Positions 56,556-64,000 of a stretch of 64,000 bases of DNA are shown here, piece after piece. The notes below the pieces were generated by a model that was given only the letters and a program-made list of their open reading frames with translations, did no database searches and was not told the origin of the DNA. The stretch is from an uncultured Eubacteriales bacterium (GTDB taxonomy: Bacteria; Bacillota; Clostridia; Oscillospirales; CAG-272), in contig CAKXXW010000006.1 in NCBI GenBank assembly GCA_934378145.1, positions 1 through 64,000 of the forward strand. The letters are read 5' to 3'. How positions within the stretch are numbered: the stretch's first letter is position 1; the number at the start of each line of letters is the position of its first letter. Made by a program: the position numbers and the translations under genes.

Positions 56556-58432
56556 CAGAGGCTTCCGAGAAGGTCAAAGCTCTCCGCCATAAATGCGTTC
56601 ATTTCCTCGGGCGAGAGCTTTTTCTGTGAGAGGAGCGAGAGCTTGTACACATAGGAGGCTATCTTTTCGGCTTTCTCCGCATCCGTGTCGCAGAGGGAAG
56701 AGAGCTTCTTTGTCAGTGCGGCATTTGTGTTGAGCGTCAGGGTCATCGCCATCGGCATGAGCGATTCGCCGCCGTCGCCGGAGGTCCTTATGCGGTAGAG
56801 ACGCATCATTTCCTCCATTCTGCGCGATTCCTCGGGGATGCTCAGAAGAGCCGGAACTTTTTCGTCCTTGAGCGGGCAGAAGTTTACGGTAAGCTCTTTG
56901 TTTCCGCTGACCTTTTTGAAAAGTTCGCGGAGTTTTTCATCCTCGGACGATTCTCCGTCACTCTTGAGCGCGTCGGCAAGCTCGGCGTCGACACGGAGGT
57001 ATTTCACTCCGCTGTCCGAAAGCTCCTCGCACATCGCGGCGAATTGTGTATCTATTATATGCTCCATAATGGCGACCTTTATGCCCTCGCCGTTCAGCAT
57101 CGAGATATACTGCGATTGGAGAGCACGGTCGGTCGTGTAGTAGATCTTGTTCCCGTTCGTGTCTTTCGCCGCCTCAAGGTATTCGGAAACGGTCATATAT
57201 GTCCCGTCGGTGATGTGGAGCATTACGGCGTCTTTCACCCTGTCGTAGAATTTCCTGTCGCGCAGGCAGGCATATTCGATAAATGTCCTTATATCCTCGA
57301 ACACGCGCTGATATTCCTCGCGGTCGGTCGATATCATCGAATTCAGCTTGTCGGCGACCTTCTTTACTATATGAGCCGAGAGCTTCTGCACATAGGTGTT
57401 GGTTTGCAGATAGCTCCTTGATACATTCAGAGGAAGCTCGGGGCAGTCAAGCACGCCCTTCAGCATAAGAAGGTAATCGGGAAGGATCTCCTTTATGTTG
57501 TCGGACACGAAGACTTGGTTGTAGTAGAGCTTTACCTGACCCTCTACCGACTCATATTCGTTCGCGATGCGCGGGAAATAGAGGATGCCCTTGAAGTTAA
57601 GAGGATAGTCAACATTCAGGTGGATCCAGAAGAGCGGGTCGTGAAGGTCGGAAAATACCTTGTGATAGAAGTCTTTATATTCCTCGGGAGTGCATTCCGA
57701 GGGATTCTTCAGCCAGAGCGGAGAGATGTCGTTGACAGGTTCCGCTTTTTTCTCTTCATTATTATCACCATTCGCATTGCTGTCCTCGGAGCCGTCGGAA
57801 AGGTATATCTCGACGGGCATAAAGGCGCAGTAGCGGTCAAGGATCGCGCGGATCTTGTGAATGTCAAGGTATTCCTTCTCGTTCTCGGCGATATGCATTA
57901 TCACATCGGTGCCGCAGCCCTCGCGCTCACCGGCGGAAAGCTCGTATTCGCCGGCATCGTTGCAGTTCCAGTGTACCGCGGGCGAACCGTCGAAGGAACA
58001 CGATTCGACCTCGACGCGGTCGCTGACCATAAATGCCGAGTAGAATCCGAGTCCGAAGTGACCTATGATACCCGACGATGCGGCGTCCTTCTCGTTTTCG
58101 TACTTCTGAATGAAGTCGAGAGCGCCCGAGAGCGCGATGCTGCAAAGGTATTTTTCAAGCTCTTCGGCGTTCATTCCGATGCCGTTGTCGGATACCTCGA
58201 GCGTTCCCGCCTCGCGGTCGACCCTGACATCGATGCGGTAGGGAGCATCGGGCTCTTCCGCATTTCCGAGCGAGACAAGGCGCTTTCTCTTCGTCACCGC
58301 GTCAGCCGCGTTTGAGACTATCTCGCGCAGGAATATATCCTTCTCCGAATAAAGCCATTTTTTGATGATGGGGAATATATGGTTGGTTTCTACCGATATA
58401 CCGCCTTTTTTTACTTCTTTCATATCGGACAT
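56555..58432 (-). CDS. htpG: molecular chaperone HtpG (bacterial Hsp90)
   Basis: 625 residues. The GHKL ATPase domain shows EIVSNAADAVTKRKRL, VSDNGIGMNAEEL and GIIGHFGLGFYSAFMVSD; the middle domain has LDCPELPLNVSRSYLQ; the C-terminal dimerisation part is present. HtpG assists folding under stress. The short Asn/Glu-rich loop near residue 220 is a normal charged linker. The start follows ACAGGAGATG. It is second in the operon, 40 bases after the AI-2E family transporter gene. Confidence 0.96.
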   Translation of the reverse strand: MSDMKEVKKGGISVETNHIFPIIKKWLYSEKDIFLREIVSNAADAVTKRKRLVSLGNAEEPDAPYRIDVRVDREAGTLEVSDNGIGMNAEELEKYLCSIALSGALDFIQKYENEKDAASSGIIGHFGLGFYSAFMVSDRVEVESCSFDGSPAVHWNCNDAGEYELSAGEREGCGTDVIMHIAENEKEYLDIHKIRAILDRYCAFMPVEIYLSDGSEDSNANGDNNEEKKAEPVNDISPLWLKNPSECTPEEYKDFYHKVFSDLHDPLFWIHLNVDYPLNFKGILYFPRIANEYESVEGQVKLYYNQVFVSDNIKEILPDYLLMLKGVLDCPELPLNVSRSYLQTNTYVQKLSAHIVKKVADKLNSMISTDREEYQRVFEDIRTFIEYACLRDRKFYDRVKDAVMLHITDGTYMTVSEYLEAAKDTNGNKIYYTTDRALQSQYISMLNGEGIKVAIMEHIIDTQFAAMCEELSDSGVKYLRVDAELADALKSDGESSEDEKLRELFKKVSGNKELTVNFCPLKDEKVPALLSIPEESRRMEEMMRLYRIRTSGDGGESLMPMAMTLTLNTNAALTKKLSSLCDTDAEKAEKIASYVYKLSLLSQKKLSPEEMNAFMAESFDLLGSL

Positions 58433-58472
58433 AATATAAACATCTCCTGTTTATCCGGCAAACGCCGGAAGA

Positions 58473-60038
58473 TTAGCTTTTGTTTTTCTTCTTTCTGCGG
58501 AAGATCTTATCGAACAGAGCCTTGATACCGTCGACCGTGATACCGACAAGGTTGTGGGGGTGGTTGCCCTTGTTCTGCTCTTTGTATTCTTTGAGCCGAC
58601 CGAGAGCCTCGGGGGAATAGTAGTCCTCGATCTCCTGCGAGAGTCCGGCGTCGGCGAGCCTCTTGTCCATTTCGGAGCTTATGAGCTTTATAACGACGGC
58701 GAAGATCGGGATGCCTATAAACATTCCGATGACGCCGAAGTAGCCGCTCATAAGCAGCAGCGCCGTGATCGAGCCGAACGCGGTCAGACCTGTTCTGTTG
58801 CCCGTGATACGGGGCGAGATATAGTTTCCGTTTATCTGGGTGAGTACAATTATTATTGCGACATAGATTATCGTCTTCTTGATGTCTCCGCTGAGAAGTA
58901 CGAGGAAGCCCGCGGGGATCGCACCGAGGAAGGGACCGAAGATAGGCACAAGGTTCATGATCGCGACAAGCACGGCTATCATCAGCGCGTTCGGTATGCC
59001 GACGCAGAGGAAGAGGATATATGCCGCACACCCGAAGATCAGCGATTCGAGCAGCTTGCCCTGAATGAATCTTCCGATCGTTTCATTGGAATATGAGGCA
59101 ACTGCGAGTATCCGCTTGCCCTTTTCCTGACCGAAGAGCGCCATTGTCAGCTTTCTCGCCCTTGCGAGCAGGTGGTCCTTGTCGGCAAGGATGTAGGCTG
59201 ACATGATAAAGCCGAGCAGTATGTTTACGACGACCTCGACCGCTGCGGTGCTTGATGAGACGATGCTGTCGCCGACTGTTTTGAGAAGAGCTTCGGAGTC
59301 GCTGAAGAATTCCTTGACCCATTTGATTATACCCTCCTTCGTGAAGGAGAAATCAAAGAGGTTTATTGTATCTTCGTAGACCCTGTTCCCGTTTTCATCG
59401 GTTATGAAGGGCGGGTGAGGCTCGCTGCCTTCGGGACCTTCCGTGTCGGTCGCGGGGAGCGCGGAGGTCTCGTTTCCTTCCGTTACGGTGTCCGCCGGCG
59501 CGCTTTGCGTTCCGCCGTTCGGTACGGCTTGTCCCGATCCGTCGGTGACCGGCACCGTACTTTCGGCGGGGTCATCCTCCGAATCCTCAAGGAATGGCAG
59601 ATTGTTTATGAAATCGACTATCGCCTTTTCGGTCTGCGAGATGTATTTCGGCATATTGTCGATGAAGTCCTGGACGCTTATCACGGTCTGCTGTATTACT
59701 ATGAAGAGGATCGCGAAGATCAGCAGAAAGACGGTAAGATATGTGCAGATGAGTGAGAGTATCTTCCGCCATCTGACCGATCTTATCTTCACGAAGGCTT
59801 TTTCAAGGAATATCTTCAGAAGGGGATTGCACAGGTATGCGATGAGGAATCCGTAGAATATCGGCATCACGACGCGCAAAAAACGCCCTATCGTCTTTGA
59901 AAACGAATCGTAGTTTATGACAAAGATCAGCAGAAGCAGTATGAGCGCGTAAATTATACCGATCTGTATATAGAAGCGGGCGCTGCGCTTTTGCGGCTTT
60001 TTGGTTTCTTTGCCGTCGGGTCTTTGCTCGTTGTTCAT
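58473..60038 (-). CDS. AI-2E family transporter
   Basis: 521 residues. Eight or so helices in the arrangement of the AI-2E/PerM family, with RFLRVVMPIFYGFLIAYLCNPL near the N terminus and LVPIFGPFLGAIPAGFLVLL plus ITGNRTGLTAFGSITALLLMSGYFG in the second half. Between residues about 150 and 210 lies an extra Ser/Thr/Pro/Glu-rich loop. Members export diverse small molecules or ions; the substrate cannot be inferred. First gene of the operon under a TTGACG-17-TATAAT promoter. Confidence 0.85.
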   Translation of the reverse strand: MNNEQRPDGKETKKPQKRSARFYIQIGIIYALILLLLIFVINYDSFSKTIGRFLRVVMPIFYGFLIAYLCNPLLKIFLEKAFVKIRSVRWRKILSLICTYLTVFLLIFAILFIVIQQTVISVQDFIDNMPKYISQTEKAIVDFINNLPFLEDSEDDPAESTVPVTDGSGQAVPNGGTQSAPADTVTEGNETSALPATDTEGPEGSEPHPPFITDENGNRVYEDTINLFDFSFTKEGIIKWVKEFFSDSEALLKTVGDSIVSSSTAAVEVVVNILLGFIMSAYILADKDHLLARARKLTMALFGQEKGKRILAVASYSNETIGRFIQGKLLESLIFGCAAYILFLCVGIPNALMIAVLVAIMNLVPIFGPFLGAIPAGFLVLLSGDIKKTIIYVAIIIVLTQINGNYISPRITGNRTGLTAFGSITALLLMSGYFGVIGMFIGIPIFAVVIKLISSEMDKRLADAGLSQEIEDYYSPEALGRLKEYKEQNKGNHPHNLVGITVDGIKALFDKIFRRKKKNKS

Positions 60039-60077
60039 CTTCCTTCTCCTTCCGCGAGAGATAATACTTCACCATAT

Positions 60078-60106
60078 ATTATAAACTTTTTTTCTCTGTC
60101 CGTCAA
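60078..60106 (-). promoter_or_regulatory. promoter of the AI-2E transporter/htpG operon
   Basis: On the minus strand TTGACG, 17-base spacer, TATAAT (60083-60078). No CIRCE element was seen, so htpG is not under HrcA here. Confidence 0.8.
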
Positions 60107-60113
60107 TAACAAG

Positions 60114-60142
60114 TTGACAAGAGACGGTTATTTTTTTATAAT
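60114..60142 (+). promoter_or_regulatory. promoter of nrdG
   Basis: TTGACA, 17-base spacer, TATAAT: a perfect consensus 34 bases before the start codon. Confidence 0.82.
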
Positions 60143-60175
60143 GTACAGTAAACGAAGAATAAAAGGCGGTGCGAT

Positions 60176-60868
60176 ATGATTATTCACGGATTTCAGAAGC
60201 TTACTCTGCTCGATTATCCCGGGCATACGGCGTGTACGGTGTTTTCGGGTGGGTGCAATTTCAGGTGTCCCTTCTGCCACAATGCGGGACTTGTGCTGTC
60301 TCCGGGACAGTATGATACCGTGGAAGAGGAGGAGATCCTTGCCTTTCTGAAGAAGCGTCGCGGCATCCTTGACGGAGTGTGCATCACCGGAGGCGAGCCT
60401 CTTCTGAACCCCGATACGGAGGAATTTGCCGCAAAGGTAAAGGCGCTCGGCTACCTTCTGAAGCTCGACACTAACGGGAGCTTTCCTGAAAGGCTCGAGA
60501 ATATGGTGAACGCGGGGCTTGTCGACTATGTTGCGATGGACATAAAAAACTGCCTGAAAAAATATCCCCTTACCGTCGGGAAAGAGGGCTTTGACACCTC
60601 ACCGGTAGAGCGGAGCGTGGAGTTCCTCCGCGGCGGGAAGGTCGGTTATGAATTCAGGACGACGGTCGTCCGCGAATTCCACACCGAGGAGGATATACGG
60701 GAGATAGGGAAGTGGCTCGCCGGTGTGCCGAGGTACTTTCTTCAGGCGTTCTCGGACTCGGGCGAGCTTATCGGAGAAGGGCTTCACGGTTATTCTCCCG
60801 AAGAGTATAAAAGACTGCTCTCGGCAGTCCGCGAATATATCCCCTCGGCGGAGCTTCGCGGGGTCTGA
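60176..60868 (+). CDS. nrdG: anaerobic ribonucleotide reductase activating protein
   Basis: 230 residues. The radical SAM motif is CNFRCPFCHN (C27-x3-C31-x2-C34); CITGGEPLL and LKLDTNGSFPERL follow. It generates the glycyl radical of NrdD with S-adenosylmethionine. Its length and TLLDYPGHTACTVF start match the NrdG2-like activators common in Clostridia. GGCGGTG precedes the ATG. It has its own promoter, and nrdD has a separate, NrdR-box-controlled one. Confidence 0.92.
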   Translation: MIIHGFQKLTLLDYPGHTACTVFSGGCNFRCPFCHNAGLVLSPGQYDTVEEEEILAFLKKRRGILDGVCITGGEPLLNPDTEEFAAKVKALGYLLKLDTNGSFPERLENMVNAGLVDYVAMDIKNCLKKYPLTVGKEGFDTSPVERSVEFLRGGKVGYEFRTTVVREFHTEEDIREIGKWLAGVPRYFLQAFSDSGELIGEGLHGYSPEEYKRLLSAVREYIPSAELRGV

Positions 60869-60869
60869 C

Positions 60870-60915
60870 CGCTATATGTAGTAAAAACACCAAAATGTAA
60901 ATCAATATCTTGTGT
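60870..60915 (+). promoter_or_regulatory. tandem NrdR boxes upstream of nrdD
   Basis: Box 1 CGCTATATGTAGT (core 60872-60881) and box 2 TCAATATCTTGTGT (core 60903-60912) resemble the NrdR consensus ACAC-W-ATAT-A-T-W-GTGT. Their centres are 31 bases apart, three helical turns, the arrangement NrdR needs. They lie directly upstream of the nrdD promoter. Confidence 0.7.
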
Positions 60916-60927
60916 AATATTCCGATA

Positions 60928-60956
60928 TTGACTTAAGCCCGAATGAATGGTACAAT
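60928..60956 (+). promoter_or_regulatory. promoter of nrdD
   Basis: TTGACT, 17-base spacer, TACAAT, immediately downstream of the NrdR boxes. Confidence 0.8.
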
Positions 60957-61001
60957 AATTGTCGCAAGACACGACAATATAAAATTCAGAAGGAGTCAAT
61001 G

Positions 61002-63380
61002 ATGTATCGGGTAGTTAAAAGAGACGGAAAAACTGTTGATTTTGAAATAGAAAAAATCAGTGCCGCAATAACCAAGGCGTTTGAAGCACAGGAGAAGAAT
61101 TTTGTCCCCGGAGTGATCGATTTTCTCGCGCTCAAGGTCACCTCGGATTTTGAACCCAAGATAAAGAACGACCTCATCGCCGTCGAGGATATTCAGGACA
61201 GCGTTGAATCGGTACTCAGCCAATCGGGCTACGGAGATGTGGCGAAGGCGTATATCCTCTACCGCCGCAACCGCGAGAAGCTCCGCAATATGAAATCGAC
61301 CTACCTTGATTATACGGAGGTCGTCAACAAGTATCTCAGCGCACTTGACTGGAGAGTCAAGGAAAACTCGACCGTGACCTACTCGGTCGGCGGACTCATC
61401 CTCAGCAATTCGGGAGCCATCACCGCGAACTATTGGCTGTCGGAGGTCTACGACGATGAGATTGCGGCGGCGCACAGGAACGCGGATATCCATATCCACG
61501 ACCTCTCGATGCTGACCGGTTACTGCGCCGGATGGTCGCTCAAGCAGCTCATCACCGACGGACTCGGCGGTATCCCCGGAAAGATCTCGTCGTCGCCGGC
61601 ATCGCATCTTTCGACCCTCTGCAACCAGATGGTCAACTTCCTCGGCATCATGCAGAACGAATGGGCGGGAGCGCAGGCGTTCTCGTCGTTTGATACCTAC
61701 CTTGCGCCTTTTGTGAAGGTCGACAACCTTTCCTATAAGGAAGTCAAGCAGTGTATTCAGTCCTTCGTCTACGGCGTCAACACACCGTCGAGATGGGGAA
61801 CGCAGGCACCGTTCACGAACATAACGCTCGACTGGACGGTCCCGAACGACCTTGCCGAGCTTAACTGCATCGTCGGAGGCAGGGAACAGCCCTTCAAGTA
61901 CAAGGATTGCGTGAAGGAAATGGCGATGGTCAACAAGGCGTTCATCGAGATAATGATCGAGGGCGACGCCAACGGAAGAGGCTTCCAGTACCCCATCCCC
62001 ACCTATTCGATAACCCGTGACTTTGATTGGTCGGATTCGGAAAACAACCGTCTCCTCTTTGAGATGACCGCAAAGTACGGCACGCCGTATTTCTCGAACT
62101 ATATCAACTCGGATATGGAGCCGAGCGATGTGCGTTCGATGTGCTGCCGTCTGCGCCTTGACCTTCGTGAACTCAGGAAGAAGTCGGGCGGCTACTTCGG
62201 CTCGGGCGAAAGCACCGGTTCGATCGGCGTTGTGACTATCAATATGCCGAGGATCGCCTACCTCTCGAAGAACGAAAACGAGTTTATGGCAAGGCTCGAT
62301 CACCTTATGGACATTTCGGCGCGTTCGCTGAAGGTAAAGCGCGATGTCATCACAAAGCTGCTTGAAGAGGGACTTTACCCTTACACGAAGAGATATCTCG
62401 GCGGCTTCGGCAACCATTTCTCGACGATAGGTCTTGTCGGAATGAACGAGGCGGGACTCAACGCCTGCTGGATCGGCAAGGACATGACAAGCACGGAAAC
62501 GCAGGAATTCTCGAAGAGAGTCCTCAACCATATGCGTGAGAGGCTGTCCGATTATCAGGAAAAGTACGGCGACCTCTATAACCTTGAGGCAACACCGGCG
62601 GAGTCGACCTCATACAGACTCGCAAAGCACGACCTTGCTCAGTTCCCCGACATAAAGACGGGTGCCGAGCCGGGCGGAGCGCCCTATTATACCAACAGCT
62701 CGCACCTTCCGGTCGGATATACCGAGGACATTTTCACGGCTCTCGATATTCAGGACGAGCTTCAGACGCTTTATACCTCCGGAACGGTGTTCCACGCCTT
62801 CCTCGGAGAGAAGCTCCCCGATTGGCGCGCGGCGGCGAACCTTGTCAGAAAGATCGCCGAGAACTACAAGCTCCCCTACTACACCCTGTCTCCGACATAT
62901 TCGGTCTGTCGCAATCACGGGTATCTCAGCGGCGAGGTCTACACCTGCCCCGAATGCGGCGCGAAGACCGAGGTGTACAGCAGGATCACGGGCTACTACC
63001 GCCCCGTTCAGAACTGGAATGACGGAAAATCGCAGGAATTCAAGCAGAGAAAGACCTACGATATAGAACATTCGGTGCTTCATAAGAAGGAAGAGGCGAA
63101 GACCGAGGCTGCCTGCCCCTGCTGCTGCGGAGAAAATGAGGTAAAGGACGAGGTCATCCTCTGCGCGACGAAGACCTGCCCGAACTGCAAGGTCGCGGCG
63201 AGCTTCCTTGACAAGGCGGGGATAAGCTACAGAAAGCTCTACGCCGAGGACGCAAAGGAAGAATTTGAAAAATTCGGAGTCACCGGCGCACCGACGCTCG
63301 TTGTCATAAAAGGCGGAAAAGCAGAGACAATATATAATGCCTCCAATATCAGAAAGTACGCCGAGAGTCACAAGGCGTAA
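61002..63380 (+). CDS. nrdD: anaerobic ribonucleoside-triphosphate reductase with C-terminal glutaredoxin-like domain
   Basis: 792 residues. An ATP cone (about 1-90, VVKRDGKTVDFEIEKISAAI) precedes the catalytic barrel with HIHDLSMLTGYCAGW, WTVPNDLAELNC, MCCRLRLDLREL (radical Cys) and GSGESTGSIGVVTINMPR. Near residue 655 comes the Cys4 zinc site, starting with VCRNHG and CPECG, and the glycyl radical segment RITGYYRPVQNWNDGKSQEF. Residues about 705-792 add a CPCCCG stretch and a glutaredoxin-like domain with TCPNCKVAASFLDKAG and GAPTLVVI, probably the internal reductant. It makes dNTPs without oxygen. The second ATG (61002) is better spaced from AAGGAG than the first. Confidence 0.94.
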   Translation: MYRVVKRDGKTVDFEIEKISAAITKAFEAQEKNFVPGVIDFLALKVTSDFEPKIKNDLIAVEDIQDSVESVLSQSGYGDVAKAYILYRRNREKLRNMKSTYLDYTEVVNKYLSALDWRVKENSTVTYSVGGLILSNSGAITANYWLSEVYDDEIAAAHRNADIHIHDLSMLTGYCAGWSLKQLITDGLGGIPGKISSSPASHLSTLCNQMVNFLGIMQNEWAGAQAFSSFDTYLAPFVKVDNLSYKEVKQCIQSFVYGVNTPSRWGTQAPFTNITLDWTVPNDLAELNCIVGGREQPFKYKDCVKEMAMVNKAFIEIMIEGDANGRGFQYPIPTYSITRDFDWSDSENNRLLFEMTAKYGTPYFSNYINSDMEPSDVRSMCCRLRLDLRELRKKSGGYFGSGESTGSIGVVTINMPRIAYLSKNENEFMARLDHLMDISARSLKVKRDVITKLLEEGLYPYTKRYLGGFGNHFSTIGLVGMNEAGLNACWIGKDMTSTETQEFSKRVLNHMRERLSDYQEKYGDLYNLEATPAESTSYRLAKHDLAQFPDIKTGAEPGGAPYYTNSSHLPVGYTEDIFTALDIQDELQTLYTSGTVFHAFLGEKLPDWRAAANLVRKIAENYKLPYYTLSPTYSVCRNHGYLSGEVYTCPECGAKTEVYSRITGYYRPVQNWNDGKSQEFKQRKTYDIEHSVLHKKEEAKTEAACPCCCGENEVKDEVILCATKTCPNCKVAASFLDKAGISYRKLYAEDAKEEFEKFGVTGAPTLVVIKGGKAETIYNASNIRKYAESHKA

Positions 63381-63399
63381 TTAAAAAATAAAAGGAACA

Positions 63400-63431
63400 G
63401 AAGCCCTCCGTCTGATGCGGCGGAGGGCTTC
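63400..63431 (+). terminator. hairpin between nrdD and trxB
   Basis: GAAGCCCTCCG and CGGAGGGCTTC form an 11-bp stem with loop TCTGATGCGG. The tail CTCAC is not U-rich, so it may stabilise the nrdD message or attenuate rather than fully end transcription. Confidence 0.55.
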
Positions 63432-63473
63432 CTCACAAATGAAATCAGCCGGGAGGCGGCTTGGGAGACTGAA

Positions 63474-64000
63474 ATGTACGATATAATCATTGTCGGCGGC
63501 GGACCCGCCGGTATCTCGGCGGGGATATATGCCCGCCGTGCGGGAAAGAGTACCCTTGTGATAGAGCGTTCGGCGCTCGGAGGTCAGATGACCTATTCGC
63601 CGAAGATAGAGAACTACCCAGCGATGCTCAGCGTCAGCGGGAACGAGCTTGCCGAGGCTATGACCGATCAACTTATACAGCTCGGCGGCGAATTTGAATT
63701 TGACGAAGTGACCGCTGTCAGGGACGACGGCGAAAATAAGACCGTCGTGACGCACGAAAACGAATTTTCGGCGCGCGCCGTGATACTTGCGAACGGGGTG
63801 AAGCACCGTATGCTCGGGCTTGAAGGGGAGGAGGAACTTGTAGGCTCCGGAATATCCTTCTGTGCGGTCTGCGACGGGGCGTTTTACCGCGACCTTGATG
63901 TGGCTGTGATCGGAGGAGGAAATTCCGCGATGCAGGAGGCGCTTCTGCTTTCGGAGGGATGCAGGTCGGTCACGGTCGTGCAGAACCTTTCGGACTTTAC
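63474..64000 (+). CDS. trxB: thioredoxin reductase-like flavoprotein (runs off the window)
   Basis: The first 175 residues are visible. MYDIIIVGGGPAGISAGIYA is the FAD-binding fold; GGQMTYSPKIENYP, the redox pair CAVCDG and the NADPH-binding VIGGGNSAMQEALLL follow in the order found in TrxB. It would pass electrons from NADPH to thioredoxin- or glutaredoxin-like partners. Because it directly follows nrdD with its fused glutaredoxin-like domain, it is probably the reductase for that domain. The start is the ATG at 63474 after GGGAG. The gene continues past the right edge. Confidence 0.9.
   Translation, partial: MYDIIIVGGGPAGISAGIYARRAGKSTLVIERSALGGQMTYSPKIENYPAMLSVSGNELAEAMTDQLIQLGGEFEFDEVTAVRDDGENKTVVTHENEFSARAVILANGVKHRMLGLEGEEELVGSGISFCAVCDGAFYRDLDVAVIGGGNSAMQEALLLSEGCRSVTVVQNLSDF

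Noticed and set aside
58060..60110. CIRCE heat-shock operator for htpG
   Set aside because: No TTAGCACTC-N9-GAGTGCTAA-like dyad is present upstream of the operon or of htpG.
60996..62531. Open frame of 511 codons on the minus strand
   Set aside because: Antisense to nrdD, Arg/Val/Asp-rich, no start signal.

Overview
The window reads as chromosome of a Gram-positive, strictly anaerobic, endospore-forming member of the Clostridia (Bacillota), probably an uncultured gut lineage. The grounds are: sigma-G (sigG); an anaerobic class III ribonucleotide reductase with its activase; an oxygen-sensitive radical-SAM sulfatase maturase; FeoAB; Firmicutes-type proteins (DUF951, YqhQ/DUF1385, TSCPD protein, YfhO family); AGGAGG Shine-Dalgarno sites; and many clean TTGACA-17-TATAAT promoters. 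Base composition is moderately GC-rich. I cannot resolve family or genus. No phage, plasmid, CRISPR or transposase genes are visible.

Layout. 1-1.3 kb: a truncated tRNA-Pro half and a gene-free island of palindromic repeats. 1.4-3.35 kb: module 1, a small membrane protein ending in CRYNC plus a type IV pilin-like protein. 3.5-7.8 kb: a polysaccharide operon (O-antigen ligase/polymerase, galacturonokinase-like kinase, nucleotidyltransferase, UDP-glucuronate 4-epimerase). 7.9-12 kb: intracellular GH30 glycosidase, then an ECF sigma/anti-sigma/lipoprotein-serpin operon. 12-14 kb: feoAB. 14-18.4 kb: YqhQ, a small membrane protein, and a Cys-type sulfatase with a TIM-barrel sugar isomerase. 18.4-23.2 kb: dgoK-like/aroA/dgt operon and an M29 aminopeptidase. 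23.2-26 kb: an amino-acid decarboxylase divergent from a LysR regulator, then a frameshifted cupin. 26-27 kb: a second repeat island. 27-30.2 kb: a membrane GT2 and a second ECF/anti-sigma pair. 30.2-35.7 kb: DUF951/YfhO/ruvA/ruvB. 35.7-38.1 kb: XRE regulator, lipoprotein and sulfatase maturase. 38.1-44.1 kb: a 166-bp MITE-like palindrome, glgBC, an oxidoreductase and a flippase. 44-46 kb: rplS, sigG and a flavodoxin-like protein. 46-49.3 kb: a third repeat island and module 2, a paralogue of module 1. 49.4-51.7 kb: rpmE, hflX, yigZ. 51.8-53.6 kb: lipoprotein, two barstar-like genes and a membrane protein. 53.6-60 kb: a five-gene operon (AI-2E family transporter, htpG, prephenate dehydratase-like protein, TSCPD protein, phosphohexomutase). 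60.1-64 kb: nrdG, a glutaredoxin-fused nrdD behind tandem NrdR boxes, and the start of trxB.

The most novel signal is the duplicated module at 1.4-3.35 and 46.55-49.2 kb. Each copy has its own consensus promoter, a strong ribosome site and a roughly 158-residue membrane protein. That protein shares the motifs VGICTL, KYKM, LPxYAGNEL and an extreme C terminus C-x3-CRYNC. A pilin-like protein with a nearly invariant N terminus and a divergent, beta-rich passenger follows. Each copy ends in a terminator and abuts a copy of the same composite repeat. The CRYNC codons differ synonymously between copies, which points to selection on the peptide. I read it as a surface-display or adhesin cassette with a conserved handling protein and an exchangeable 3' passenger; its function is unknown.

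A second notable group is an apparent galacturonate salvage route to UDP-galacturonate, tied to surface polysaccharide synthesis. The kinase resembles plant galacturonokinase more than ordinary galactokinase. Both observations come from reading the sequence and recalling families; no searches were run.
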